This document shows positions 1 through 11,299 of a stretch of DNA of 64,000 nt, in pieces. The notes beneath the pieces are model-generated. The model searched no databases and was not told where the DNA came from. It saw only the letters and a list, made by a program, of their open reading frames with translations. Position 1 is the first letter of the stretch. Each line of letters starts with the position of its first letter. The stretch is from Clavaria fumosa (taxonomy: Eukaryota; Basidiomycota; Agaricomycetes; Agaricales; Clavariaceae). The stretch covers positions 992,001 through 1,056,000 of the forward strand of contig OX637794.1 of the NCBI GenBank assembly GCA_951802425.1. Reading direction: 5' to 3'. The position numbers and the translations under genes were made by a program.

Positions 1-166
1 AATAAAAAATAAAAAATAAAAAAAATTGAAATTTCGGACAAGTCCAAACTTTATACCAGACGTTTCTTTAACCATTTTCTTACATTCTCACATCCCTCAC
101 TCACTTTTCTAGCACGACATAATATAGCAAATGGGAAAAAGAAAAATATATATATAAATACAATAC

Positions 167-1747
167 TTATACAGTAAGGCGCTCACCAAGGAGAAGCATC
201 CGGAGCAACTCGGCTCCGGCCTTCACCTGGTCGGCCCCCCTCTCCATCATCTGGAGCGCCTGCTCCAGCGCCTCTCTGACCGATGGTCCCGCCGCCGTCT
301 CCCGCTCCTTTCCCTTCCGGCTAGGGCCCGCCTCTGCCTTCCTCCTCTTCGCTGACGGCTCCTCCACCAGCTCCACGCTGTCATCTTCAATTTCATCCTC
401 CTCCTCCTCCTCCTCCTCCTCCGGCGTCGTCTCCTCGCGAACCGGTACCCGCGTTGCACCTCGCCTCGGCCTTTTGCTCGCGGTCGCTTCCGCCGCCTTC
501 GGACCTACACCACTACGTTAGCCGATACAGATCCGGTACTCTCTTGACTTACCTCCGGCACTGGACACCGCGACCCTCTCGGCTTTCACCCCTGAAACAC
601 ACCTTTTAGATTGATTCATCAAGAAATAAAAAGAATATTACTTACCTCGTACAGCCGAGAGACTGCACGACACCTTGTATGTCCGGCACCACCGGCACGC
701 TATCCCCTCCACTCCGTAACACGCGCGCTGCTTCCGGGTGCACTCCTCGCAAGCCGGATCATGTTCCTATTCATTAGATCAGACACCCTAAACCTTCACA
801 CATTTTAATCGACCACTTACCTTATCTCCAGGCTGCCGCGCAGCCCGGGACTTTATGTCCGCCCCCGCTCCGCTCCTCCTCCCTCGCCCCCACTTCGCCG
901 CCCTCCGCCTCGCCATCTCCACCCACACCGGAGTCGCCGTCATCCGCCCGCCCACCCGAGCCTCCAACGTGAGGGGCTCCTCGACCGTCTGCTCGCCTTC
1001 CCTGGCCACCGCACTCACTGCCGCCGCCTCGATAACACCAATGGGCGTCACCCCGTCGGTTCCCCACACGGTCCGAAGACCGTCCCGATCTTCCGCCGCT
1101 GCCACCCATACCTTTCCTGTCTCCTCCTCCGCAGTCGCAACCTCGTCTCCACGCAGCTCCGCGGCGTCTGGCGATACCGTCGTCATCGCCGCTGCCATTG
1201 CGCCAGACTCCACCGCCCCCGTCATTGTTGTTGCTGTTGCCGCCGCCCCCCCACCGTCATCGTCGCTGTCACTGATCACAATGAGGCGCGCCCTCTTCTC
1301 GGCAGCTCTCGTCGCCTCCGTCCGCCTCTCCTCCGCCTCCGCCTCCGCTGCGGCCCTCTCGGCGGCCGCCCTCTCCTCGTCCGCACGTTCCTGTTCGGCT
1401 TCGGCCTCCTCCTGTTTCCTCGTCCGCTCGGCAGTCCATTCGTCCCCGCGGAGCCTTCACCACTTTTTGAGCCTTCGCGCGACGAGGACGAGTCCTTCGT
1501 CCACCTCCACATCATCGTCGATTGCGGCAACGTAGCCCGCAAGGAAATCATCCTGAAAACTTGTCAGTGCAAAGTCAAAAAGAAAGAAAGAAACAACACA
1601 CACCGCATCACCCCCATATATCTGCACCCACTCCGCGTATTCACTGTCCTGCCCCCGCTCCAGTAAATCCTCACCCGGCGCCATGGTCCGCGCCTCTGTC
1701 ATCGCCTGGACCGCGTTCCGGAAAACGATAGCGTCGAAGTTTTCCAT
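167..1747 (-). pseudogene. Antisense accessory gene of LTR-A, left copy: Zn2Cys6-like protein with one in-frame stop
   Basis: Five exons on the minus strand: 1747-1604, 1552-821, 766-646, 591-553 and 504-167, all with GT-AG borders and the same exon phases as the right copy at 57537-59154. Exons 1, 3 and 4 have identical lengths in both copies (144, 121, 39 nt). Exon 3 encodes a CX2CX6CX7CX2CX6C cluster, the spacing of fungal Zn2Cys6 DNA-binding domains. Exon 2 encodes an acidic and Ala/Glu-rich coiled-coil region, and exon 5 a basic, Glu-rich tail. A TGA at 1457-1459 interrupts exon 2 after residues RRLKKW; the right copy has an Arg codon there and the frame stays open afterwards. Function is inferred from the cluster only. 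Zn2Cys6 proteins are usually transcription factors, but no other known domain is visible. Confidence 0.7.
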
Positions 1748-1894
1748 TTTTTTGGATGGTTGATGCGTTGCTGTTATTGGAGAAGACACAAGTGTGTGTT
1801 TGGACCTATGTGCACCCACACAATGCGTACTTCACGATCAACAAACGATTATTTGGCCTTGTTTGGTCGCAACCGAGGGCAGTTGCATTTTCAG

Positions 1895-1906
1895 CCCCCG
1901 GGAGAA
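1895..1906 (+). other. Polypurine-tract-like site next to the 3' LTR
   Basis: CCCCCGGGAGAA lies directly before the TG of the LTR at 1907. The identical string sits at the matching place in the right copy (57392-57403, reverse strand). A purine tract at this position primes plus-strand DNA synthesis in LTR elements. It fixes the LTR orientation as the same as pol and opposite to the accessory gene. Confidence 0.6.
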
Positions 1907-2813
1907 TGTAAGGATAATATGCAGTTTGAACATAGAAACATGACAGATACCGATCATCCGGATATTTCGGGATCCAAGGCAATCGCATCCGATACGATCC
2001 GATAACAATCCGACACCATCCGATAACGACCGATACTTATCTGACATCGGACTCTCCGGTCTCCAACTCCCCATAAAGATCACAGCCCGCAGGTCTCACA
2101 CACCGCCCATGCCTTTCTATTTCATCACTCCAGCATGGTCAGCGCTCGACATACTCATTATTCCATTCCCATTCCTTTATTTCATATAACATGCTGTAAA
2201 TTTCATATTGTGATCCCTTTCAACCATTCAATCATTTGAATGTTTCCAACCCTTTGCAGTACTTTGCCCATTGTTCCTAATACCCCTTTGCTGTACCAGC
2301 CCCACTTTCCTTCAGTTTACGAGCAGTCCGGACATGTGCTACTCATCGGACATTTCATTCCTCCGAGCTACTCAATTCTCTTGTGATATAACTCCCTCAT
2401 GTAACCCTTCACGCGACATGGCGCTGTGCCATATGTTTTCCGGACATTTCCGTACATTCCAATTTGCTGTACTTACAGAACTGTACTTAAGCACACTTCG
2501 GACTATACGGAAATCCAGCCTTTTTAACACCCACATCGTGCTGCGATTTTTAGCAAGCTCACCTTTTGTCGTACCTATTGATCCGCTGGCCTTCGTCGTC
2601 GCCGGCCCCTCGAACCTTCGATCCAAACATCGGACTCTATCAGATCCGATACCGGATACTCCGGACAACGTATATTTTCACTCTCTGAACCTTTTGCACT
2701 CAACCTCCATATCCTCCAAGGTTCTGTCTAGTATACCCGTTGTGCAATAAGACCCCCTGAAGAACCCGGCCGCGAACATCTATTTGCAGCCAACACCTGT
2801 ACAGCCTACTACA
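1907..2813 (+). repeat. 3' LTR of the LTR-A left copy
   Basis: A 907-bp LTR with TG...CA ends (TGTAAGGATAAT...CCTACTACA). It is homologous to 46614-47520 (also 907 bp, reverse) and 56459-57391 (933 bp, reverse). It is rich in ATCCG/CGGAT motifs, especially 1955-2065 and 2640-2665. Short ORFs in it are not conserved as proteins. Confidence 0.8.
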
Positions 2814-3383
2814 ACGCGTCACTTGCCACAGAAATCAAAACTTTTTCATACTTTCGATGGCAGTGCTCCAACCTTGTTGTAAATCACGTACATGTAAAAG
2901 AGCGTGCGTCTGGTGCACATGCTCTCTTCAACCGATGACAGCAACTTCCATTCATCCGCGACCCTGGCCACATCCGCAGCTAATGGTTGACAATTAGCTT
3001 GACTCGATGAAAGCGCAGCCCACACTCGTGTCACTGTCAGCAACACAACGGCTCTCTTCGAGGAGTTATGCTCGAGGTACCGGCTCCTCGGATCACTCTC
3101 ACATTGACGATGCGGCTCCACACTACGCAATGTCGCCTCCGCACTCGTGCGGCGGACAATAGTGCCTTCGGCTTACACATAACTGCGCGAATGTTGGCGC
3201 ACATCCACGTGCCCTTTCGTCCATATTCTGCAACACTTATTGCTGCTATCAAGTGCGCAGGTGGAACAAGAACATTCACAACCCCGTCGTGCTGGGTGAG
3301 AAGCAGCACATGAAATGTGATGCCCTTTGGTTCAAAGCAAAGTGCTAATGAGGCCCATATCTTTGCCATGATCAACAAGTAGA
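2814..3383. repeat. Dispersed repeat shared with other NLR-flanking DNA
   Basis: 2819-3108 matches 35955-36014 joined to 41650-41882. 3060-3383 matches 12140-12440, with decayed similarity at 16310-16420. No frame is kept between copies, so I read it as non-coding. It ends where TPR-coding debris begins (3384). Its continuous sequence across 2873 is the empty site for the large insertion at 36015-41649. Confidence 0.6.
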
Positions 3384-3887
3384 CTCTCTGCTTCATCTAA
3401 CTTCCCCTGATTCCTGTATGTGGCTGCCAGGTTGGCAATACTTTCCAAAGTGTCTGGGTGTTATGGCCCATGTATCCTTTCCCTCACTTCCATCACTTGC
3501 AATTCTAGACTGTAAGGGTCCACCCTAGGGGTGAAGGGAGTTCCCTGGACACTTAGCTAATCAGCCACACTTATCCTACTACTGTCACTACAACTGTGTA
3601 ACTACTGCTATAAACAGGGTTCTAATGCACTTGTGACTGAGGATATCTGGTCTCACTCAAACCAATCTTACATAGACTTTCTGCTTGATCCAACTTCCCC
3701 TGATTCCTGTATGTAGCTGCCAGATTGGTGATACTTGACAATGTATCTGGGTGTTCTGGCCCAAGTATCCTCTTCCTCACTTCCACCACTTGCACTTCTA
3801 GTCTCTGCTTGATCCAACTTCCCCTGATTCCTGTATGTAGCTGCCAGATTGGCAATACTTTTCAAAGTGTCTGGGTGTTCTGGTGTT
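3384..3887 (-). pseudogene. TPR-repeat debris of an NLR gene
   Basis: On the minus strand this translates in pieces to the same 42-residue TPR units as the NLR gene at 6629-11220 (HPDTL...NLAATYRNQGKLDQAE). A 2-bp deletion near 3800 shifts the frame, and a 162-bp solo LTR sits inside (3511-3672). The first unit resumes exactly where the units at 6641 stop, so this is probably the detached 3' part of that TPR array. Confidence 0.7.
3511..3672. repeat. Solo LTR (162 bp) with 5-bp target duplication
   Basis: The element starts TGTAAGGGTCC and ends ATCTTACA. It is flanked by TAGAC at 3506-3510 and 3673-3677. Removing it with one TAGAC restores the TPR consensus, so the borders are exact. No internal coding region is left. 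Confidence 0.8.
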
Positions 3888-6640
3888 ATGGATCTGGTAC
3901 TGGATGGAAATGAAAATGAGTCACTGAGAGTCAGGATGACCCAGACAGGTCCTCAATTCCTTATGCAGTTGGTCTACAGGACTAGTAGATCCTCCAGTTC
4001 CATACCTTCCTGCTAACAGTATTGAAACCAACACTGCTAGCAAGGCATTGCTTTGGGCAGATATTATTATTAGTTAGTAATAACCTAAGTCACAACATCC
4101 CATGGGCTTAGCCATTGACCCCCATGGTCTGCCTCAACCTGGTATCACTCCACAGGTTGATACTATGGCTCAATGACTGACCACTCCATAGGTATTGTAC
4201 ACTTAAGCCAAATCAATATAGATAGGTCAATAAAGGATCAGTGAATAACTAGCTAGCCAGTGATGGGAGAATTAAGCTAAAGAGTTCACAAGATTCTCCT
4301 GGTTCTGTGGACCATTCTAGCTCTATAAACCTTCCCTCAATTCTCAATACTTGCCTAGTTATTCACTACTTACTCTGATGAATACACTGGTACATTGTAC
4401 AGTAGAACACCTTGTACCCTATACCAAAATATTCATAACTTGCTCAATACTTACCACACTGAGGGGAGCTGGCACAGGTTGGCTCATACGAAGCCTGGGT
4501 ACCTTTGGGTGTCAGTCCGAGGTCCTCACAGAGAGCATGGGGGGAAGTAACTCGATTTCAGCATAAGGGACTACACCTATTACATGGTACTATATATACA
4601 AGGGGAGGGGGCTGTGTAAGGCATGAGTCATAAGTGAGGGAACGAGGCTACACAGTCTGAGTCACAAGGAGTAGGGGAGGTTGATTAGGGAGAAGGGGAT
4701 ACTAAATGAGGAAGGTGACAGTGAGGTATGAACAGGGGAAGGTGACAGGGTGAATGCTTGGTGCAGGCTTAGCTCCTTGAGGGGAGACCTCAATTAGGCC
4801 CGTTTAGGGTAGATTAGTTGATGGCAACTGTCAGTTCTGCTGTTGTGGATCTGCCTCCATCATGAATTGCAGAGCATGAGAAATACCAGAGAATGTGGGT
4901 GGGAGCATGTGACGGGTGCTTATAGTGGACTCGTAGGCACTGGCGCAAGGTCATGAGCACATGGTAAAGGTTGCGAGCCAGTCCTAATGTCGCAGGTAGT
5001 CACATGTTCTCATATTCGTCTCTCATTGCTGGTCTCTGACACACTCTGGAGTTCAGTAATGGTGGCTTACATAAGCAATCCTGACATTGGGTACCCAGAT
5101 CACTAGACCAGACTAAGTCCTTAGTCAGCAGATACTACATTTAGCTTAACTAGACCCTGTCCTAGTGTTGCCATGGTTTGGTTAATTTCAGTTCACCAAA
5201 CTCAAACTGATGCTTTTAAAACTTCAATAAATTCTGTAAAATTATGGAAATATTTCTGGAGATTTCTACACATATTTTAAACCTACTCTAATTTTTCTGC
5301 GATTTTACAGATTTTATTTGAGATTGGTTTGAGATCAGTTAACTGAAATTAACCGAACTGTGGCAACACCACCCTGTCCTTAGTTTAGCTAAATATGTCC
5401 TTAGCTCTGTGGGGAGCCAGACTCAGGCTTAGTCCTCTTAGAGGATGGTGCAATCAATGTATGGGTACGTAATGATGCCTGGAACGTGAAGTTCTGTCAG
5501 CTATTTATACTCAAATTCATATATCTACTACATTTGGAAGGTTTCAACATGGCTCCTTAACTAGTAATCCTAACATACCATTTAAGGACTCTAAATTAAG
5601 GAGAATTCAGTGGCTTTACATATCAGGTAAAATCATAATTTTATCTCATCTCCTCATCGAGATATTTCATCTCGAATGTTCTGGCTTCTCCAAAAATAAT
5701 CATACTGACTCATATTGACTTGTCTCTAGGGTTCAAAAATCAGGGATTGTGGGGAAGGACCCCACAATCCCCTCCAATCACTTCTGCAACATTCTGTGAC
5801 ATTCTGTGACATTCCTGGCCTTGATCACATTGTGATCTCATCTATACTTCCTCTGCTTCCTCTTATCTCCCCCAGACTAGTCATAATTAAGTGCACTAGC
5901 CCTATTTAGCATGTGTTTCAACTGTACTCTATGCCAGATATATGCTAGTAACACCCTAGTACAAAGGGAGACAAGGAGAGGGCTGAGGGACTGCACACAA
6001 AGGTTGCAGGTGTGCAGTCTGCTTGTAAGGATGAGTGTTCCCAATTTGGCAATGCAGCAGCATTGGCCATCAGTGCTGATTGCTGCCCCTGCCTTTGTGG
6101 GAACTGAGCTGACCTGTTGGTCCTTGATTGCGTGATCAGGGCCACCCCACAATGTTTAGAGTGATGCCAAACTTGTGCTGGCAGGTTCACAACCTTGTAG
6201 CTCAGCCACTCAGCCACAAATGCTCCACCTCTCTCATAAACTCATGGGTATGACCTTATAGACCTTCTCAACTTTTCTGTCTGTTCAGTTTTCCCATTTA
6301 AAGCCTCCCTTTAGTGCTATTTCAGTAATACTAGGATGTAGCTTAAACAGTAGTAGAACCAGCTTGAAGGAGTAAATAACTGTTATTCCCATCTGCCTTC
6401 ATGCATATAAGGGTAACAAGGCAGTGGGAATTCAATGGTAAAGACCGTTTGTGTGTGCGGTTCTTCATTCCTACTGTAGAGCCATTTCTTTCCCTCCTAG
6501 TGTCAGCTTCCATAGCTTAAGTCATATTGGGAGTAAATTACATGGGTAAGTAGTACAGGACAGGTAGATGACATAGAGAGAGCATGTATGAAAGAGATGC
6601 ACATTAGCTGAATTGCTTGCTCAAGGGGCTAGGTGCTGTG
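3888..6640. mobile_element. AT-rich insertion (~2.75 kb) that splits the TPR array, type unknown
   Basis: TPR homology on the minus strand stops at about 6641 and resumes at 3887 at the same place in the repeat unit, so the stretch between behaves as an insertion. It is AT-rich and CpG-poor and holds only short unsupported ORFs. It contains a MITE (5164-5370), a 12-bp perfect hairpin (about 5747-5775) and a short duplication of CATTCTGTGA near 5790. The left edge starts TGTTATGGATC, which looks like an LTR end, but no matching right end or target duplication was found. Remnants of a decayed retroelement are possible. Confidence 0.5.
5164..5370. mobile_element. MITE, 207 bp, Mutator-like
   Basis: Terminal inverted repeats of about 30 bp (left AGTGTTGCCATGG..., right arm GGTGTTGCCACAG... 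on the reverse strand) enclose AT-rich DNA. It is flanked by a perfect 10-bp direct repeat ACCCTGTCCT at 5154-5163 and 5371-5380. Target duplications of 9-11 bp are typical of Mutator-like elements. There is no coding capacity. Confidence 0.75.
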
Positions 6641-9600
6641 GATCATCAAGTACCCTAACATCTTCTTCCTCACTTCCATCACTTGCACTTTTAGACTCTC
6701 TGCTTGATCCAACTTCCCCTGATCCCTGTATGTAGCTGCCAGATTGGAAATACTTGTCAAAGTGTCTGGGTGTTCTGGCCCAAGCATCCTTTTCCTCACT
6801 TCCACCACTTGCACTTCTAGACTCTCTGCTTGATCCAACTTCCCCTGATTCCAGTATGTGGCTGCCAGATTGGCAATACTTGACAAAGTGTCTGGGTGTT
6901 CTGGCCCAAGTATCCTCTTCCTCACTTCCATCACTTGCACTGCTAGACTCTCTGCTTGATCCAACTTCCCCTGATTCCTGTATGTAGCTGCCAGATTGGC
7001 AATACTTTCCAAAGTGTCTGGGTGTTCTGGCCCAAGCATCCTTTTCCTCACTTCCATCACTTGCACTTGTAGACTCTCTGCTTGATCCAACTTCCCCTGA
7101 TCCCTGTATGTAGCTGCCAGATTGGAAATACTTGTCAAAGTGTCTGGGTGTTCTGGCCCAAGCATCCTCTTCCTCACTTCCACCACTTGCTTTTCTAGAC
7201 TCTCTGCTTGATTCAATTTCCCCTGATTCCTGTATGTGACTGCCAGATTGGCAATACTTGACAAAGTGTCTGGGTGTTCTGGCCCAAGTATCCTCTTCCT
7301 CACTTCCATCACTTGCACTTCTAGACTCTCTGCTTGATCCAACTTCCCCTGATTCCTGTATGTGGCTGCCAGATTGGCAATACTTGACAAAGTGTCTGGG
7401 TGTTCTGGCCCAAGTATCCTCTTCCTCAGTTCCATCACTTGCACTTCTAGACTCTCTGCTTGATCCAACTTCCCCTGATTCCTGTATGTGACTGCCAGAT
7501 TGGCAATACTTGACAAAGTGTCTGGGTGTTCTGGCCCAAGTATCCTCTTCCTCACTTCCATCACTTGCACTTCTAGACTCTCTGCTTGATCCAACTTCCC
7601 CTGATTCCAGTATGTAGCTGCCAGATTGGCAATACTTGACAAAGTGTCTGGGTGTTCTGGCCCAAGTATTCTCTTCCTCACTTCCATCACTTGCACTTCT
7701 AGACTCTCTGCTTGATCCAACTTCCCCTGATCCCTGTATGTAGCTGCCAGATTGGAAATACTTGTCAAAGTGTCTGGGTGTTCTGGCCCAAGCATCCTTT
7801 TCCTCACTTCCACCACTTGCACTTCTAGACTCTCTGCTTGATCCAACTTCCCCTGATTCCAGTATGTAGCTGCCAGATTGGCAATACTTTCCAAAGTGTC
7901 TGGGTGTTCTGGCCCAAGCATCCTTTTCCTCACTTCCATCACTTGCACTTGTAGACTCTCTGCTTGATCCAACTTCCCCTGATTCCTGTATGTGGCTGCC
8001 AGATTGGCAATACTTGACAAAGTGTCTGGGTGTTCTGGCCCAAGTATCCTCTTCCTCACTTCCATCACTTGCACTTCTAGACTCTCTGCTTGATCCAACT
8101 TCCCCTGATTCCAGTATGTAGCTGCCAGATTGGCAATACTTGACAAAGTGTCTGGGTGTTCTGGCCCAAGTATTCTCTTCCTCACTTCCATCACTTGCAC
8201 TTCTAGACTCTCTGCTTGATCCAACTTCCCCTGATCCCTGTATGTAGCTGCCAGATTGGAAATACTTGTCAAAGTGTCTGGGTGTTCTGGCCCAAGTATT
8301 CTCTTCCTCACTTCCATCACTTGCACTTCTAGACTCTCTGCTTGATCCAACTTCCCCTGATTCCTGTATGTGGCTGCCAGATTGGCAATACTTGACAAAG
8401 TGTCTGGGTGTTCTGGCCCAAGTATCCTCTTCCTCAGTTCCATCACTTGCACTTCTAGACTCTCTGCTTGATCCAACTTCCCCTGATTCCTGTATGTGAC
8501 TGCCAGATTGGCAATACTTGACAAAGTGTCTGGGTGTTCTGGCCCAAGTATCCTCTTCCTCACTTCCATCACTTGCACTTCTAGACTCTCTGCTTGATCC
8601 AACTTCCCCTGATTCCAGTATGTAGCTGCCAGATTGGCAATACTTTCCAAAGTGTCTGGGTGTTCTGGCCCAAGCATCCTTTTCCTCACTTCCATCACTT
8701 GCACTTGTAGACTCTCTGCTTGATCCAACTTCCCCTGATTCTTGTATGTGGCTGCCAGATTGGCAATACTTGACAAAGTGTCTGGGTGTTCTGGCCCAAG
8801 TATCCTCTTCCTCACTTCTACCACTTGCACTTCTAGACTCTCTGCTTGATCCAACTTCCCCTGATTCCTGTATGTTGCTGCCAGATTGGCAATACTTGAC
8901 AAAGTGTCTGGGTGTTCTGGCCCAAGTATGCTTTTGCTTACTTCCATCACTTGCACTGCTAGACTCTCTGCTTCATCCAACTTCCTCTGATTCTTGTATG
9001 TGGCTGCCAGATTGGCAATACTTTTCAAAGTGTCTGGGTGTTCTGGCCCAAGTATCCTCTTCCTCACTTCCATCACTTGCACTTCTAGACTCTCTGCTTG
9101 ATTCAACTTCCCCTGATTCCTGTATGTGGCTGCCAGATTGGCAATACTTGACAAAGTGTCTGGGTGTCCTGGCCCAAGTATCCTCTTCCTCACTTCCATC
9201 ACTTGCACTTCTAGACTCTCTGCTTGATCCAACTTCCCCTGATTCCTGTATGTGGCTGCCAGATTGGCAATACTTGACAAAGTGTCTGGGTGTTCTGGCC
9301 CAAGTATCCTCTTCCTCAGTTCCATCACTTGCACTTCTAGACTCCCTGCTTCATCCAACTTCCCCTGACTCCAGTATGTGGCTGCCAGATTGGCAATACT
9401 TGACAAAGTGTCTGGGTGTTTTGCCCCAAGGATCCTATTGCACATATGCCTTGCATGCATATAATGTGTTGCTGCTTCCTTGTAATAACTGTTCACAAAG
9501 TACACCAATCCTAAACTATTCTCTTCCAGAATACCCTTTTCTTCATCAATCATCTGTGTGGTAATGTTCACAGTTTTGCAATGTCCCTCATTTTTAAAAA

Positions 9601-11220
9601 TGTGTGGCATGAGTAACTTGCAATATCTGTAGTCTCCACCAGTCCTTGGCCCTGTGATTGAATGACACAGCATTCTCCTTGTCATAAGACAACTTATCTG
9701 CTGGTCCATCCTTGACAATCTATCCCAGCTCCACAAGTGCACCAATGGGTGCATAGAGTAGATATTGCCTTCCAGACTCTTGATAAGGGAAAATGATAAC
9801 AAGATGGCAATCCCTTCCCTCAACCAATCATTATCCCATTTGCCTTCCTTGTTTATTTGTAGCAATGTAGCATGAAATTTTGAAAATGCTTCTGATACAT
9901 GTCTCCTTTGCTTTCTGCCCCTGGATATAGAGGAGACCACCCTCTGGAACAGCTTGACTTCTTTGGCTCTCCTATCAGTCACTGAATTGACTGCTGCTCT
10001 TTGGAATATCTCTTCTGATATACTTTCATGATGAAGTGAAGAAAATATTTGTAGCAGGAGGATGGCACTCTTGGCAGCCTGTAGATTCTTGCTGTTTTCT
10101 TGTCCTGCAGCTCTGGCTGCTATGGCTTGGAATGACAGGTCCCATGTCCCATACACTGCCTGACCATAGTTTGACGCTCCCCTGAATGATGGATGTGCTA
10201 GCAGATCATGGTGATGTTGCTGATATTTCCCAAGGTATTCACCAAGTTCACAGAGACCAGAAGCAATATATGCTCCAGCTTGGTCAACTGCCAAAGGCAA
10301 ACAGCATAATTCAGCCACAACAGGCTGAGAGGTATTCCTCAATGATTCAGCAAATTCATCAAGGCATGCAGCCTTCAACAGTAAAGATATTGCTTCCTGC
10401 TCCTCCATCTTCTCAACCTCCTCCCAGGCCTGAGGATGCACAGTGCGGCGCACATCTGGATTTCTGCTTGTGATCAACAAGTTTCCATGACTGCCTCTGG
10501 GAGTGAACTTGGAGAGCATGTCAAGATCACTTGCATTGTCAAATACAAGTATCCAGTTCTCCTTGGCAGTGTAAGACAGCCACAGGAGCACAGACTCCAC
10601 AGAGCTTTGGACTCCGCATGACCGAGCAGCAGGGACTTCTGCAATGTCTTTGACACTCTGCTCAGCAGTCTCATTATTGGTCGCATCAATCCAAAACACT
10701 TCCCAGAACCTGGGAGGACTGGTGAGATTGACAGAATCAGGGGTAGACTGGACGAGACTCACAAATCCCTGTTCTGTTCAACAAATTTCAAACAAATCTG
10801 AGTCTTCCCCGCACCACCCATTCCATATAGCAGAAATTGTTTCTGGCACTCGATCGGCATGCTGAAGTGATCTCGGAGTCTGTCTAGATAGCCTTCACGC
10901 CCAGTGAAGAGAGGACTGGACGGAGGCATCAAGCGGTATGGAGTCCTTGGCTGTAATTGTTTGGGCACATTGGCAGCAGCCTGATCTACGTTTCAGGTGA
11001 GAAACGGACTTGAATGATCCCATGTATTTGATCTCATTCCTACTCACTGTAAATGTAGGTATTGATTGTTCTGTTATCAACGATGCTGAGGTTATGACTA
11101 CCAACATCGCCGCCGCGACCAGTTGCACTGGACGTATCTAGAGAGAAGAATCAATATCATGCGGCACGAGACCAATGCAGGCTACTCACTGATTGTTGCG
11201 AAACTGAAGTCTTGACTCAT
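6629..11220 (-). CDS. NB-ARC/TPR NLR-like protein
   Basis: Four exons on the minus strand: 11220-11190, 11137-11048, 10985-10763 and 10709-6629; GT-AG introns of 52-62 bp; predicted 1474 aa. The short N-terminal exons give a Gly/Ser/Asn-rich stretch followed by the conserved RTPYRLMPPSS...FTGRE entry to the nucleotide-binding domain. Walker A is GMGGAGKT (residues 95-102), Walker B ILVFDN (168-173), then LLITSRN and a CLPLAVDQAG motif near 250. From about residue 535 come 22 TPR units of 42 aa (kinesin-light-chain/TPR_12 type). Fungal NB-ARC/TPR proteins are thought to act in non-self recognition or cell-death signalling as cytosolic sensors; that role is inferred. The start is supported by the same micro-exons in the truncated copy at 13951-14383. 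The last unit is cut at 6641 by an insertion, and the final ~10 residues are read from it. Confidence 0.85.
6650..9440 (-). repeat. Coding tandem repeat: 22 units of 126 bp (TPR)
   Basis: Near-identical 126-bp units encode the TPR part of the NLR gene. Variants (ESIANLAATYWNQ, TSISNLAATYRDQ, SSIANLAVTYRNQ and others) recur in runs, which points to duplication of several units at a time. I found no CG dinucleotide anywhere from about 6460 to about 10170. Confidence 0.9.
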
Positions 11221-11299
11221 GATATGGCCAACGGTGAAGAGGAGGGTGTTATCGATGCCAATCAGCGCAGCTGTATGTCACGTGCTCATTCACGGCAAT

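Larger units (their letters stand above)
1..2813 (+). mobile_element. LTR-A family retrotransposon, left copy, 3' end only
   Basis: This is the 3' part of a Ty3-like LTR retrotransposon whose pol lies left of the window. In order on the plus strand it shows an A-rich stretch (1-30), a GGACAAGTCC motif near 37, an accessory gene on the opposite strand (167-1747), a purine tract next to the LTR (1895-1906) and a 907-bp LTR (1907-2813). The same order, A-rich stretch included, is found in the right copy (56459-64000), where the pol is visible. Membership of one element rests on that comparison. Confidence 0.75.

Noticed and set aside
855..1535. 226-codon plus-strand ORF
   Set aside because: It lies opposite exon 2 of the antisense accessory gene, is Ser/Ala low-complexity, and has no counterpart as protein in the right copy.
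2372..2668. 98-codon ORF inside the LTR, also open at 46759-47040
   Set aside because: Both are within LTR-A copies; the frame is broken in the right LTR and the similarity is explained by LTR homology.
6180..6230. tRNA-like box A (TGGCTGAGTGG) on the minus strand
   Set aside because: No box B at a suitable distance and no cloverleaf could be drawn; probably chance or a decayed SINE.
6754..9564. Repeated plus-strand ORFs of 77 and 272 codons
   Set aside because: They are antisense shadows of the 126-bp TPR units; the TPR protein on the minus strand explains the conservation.
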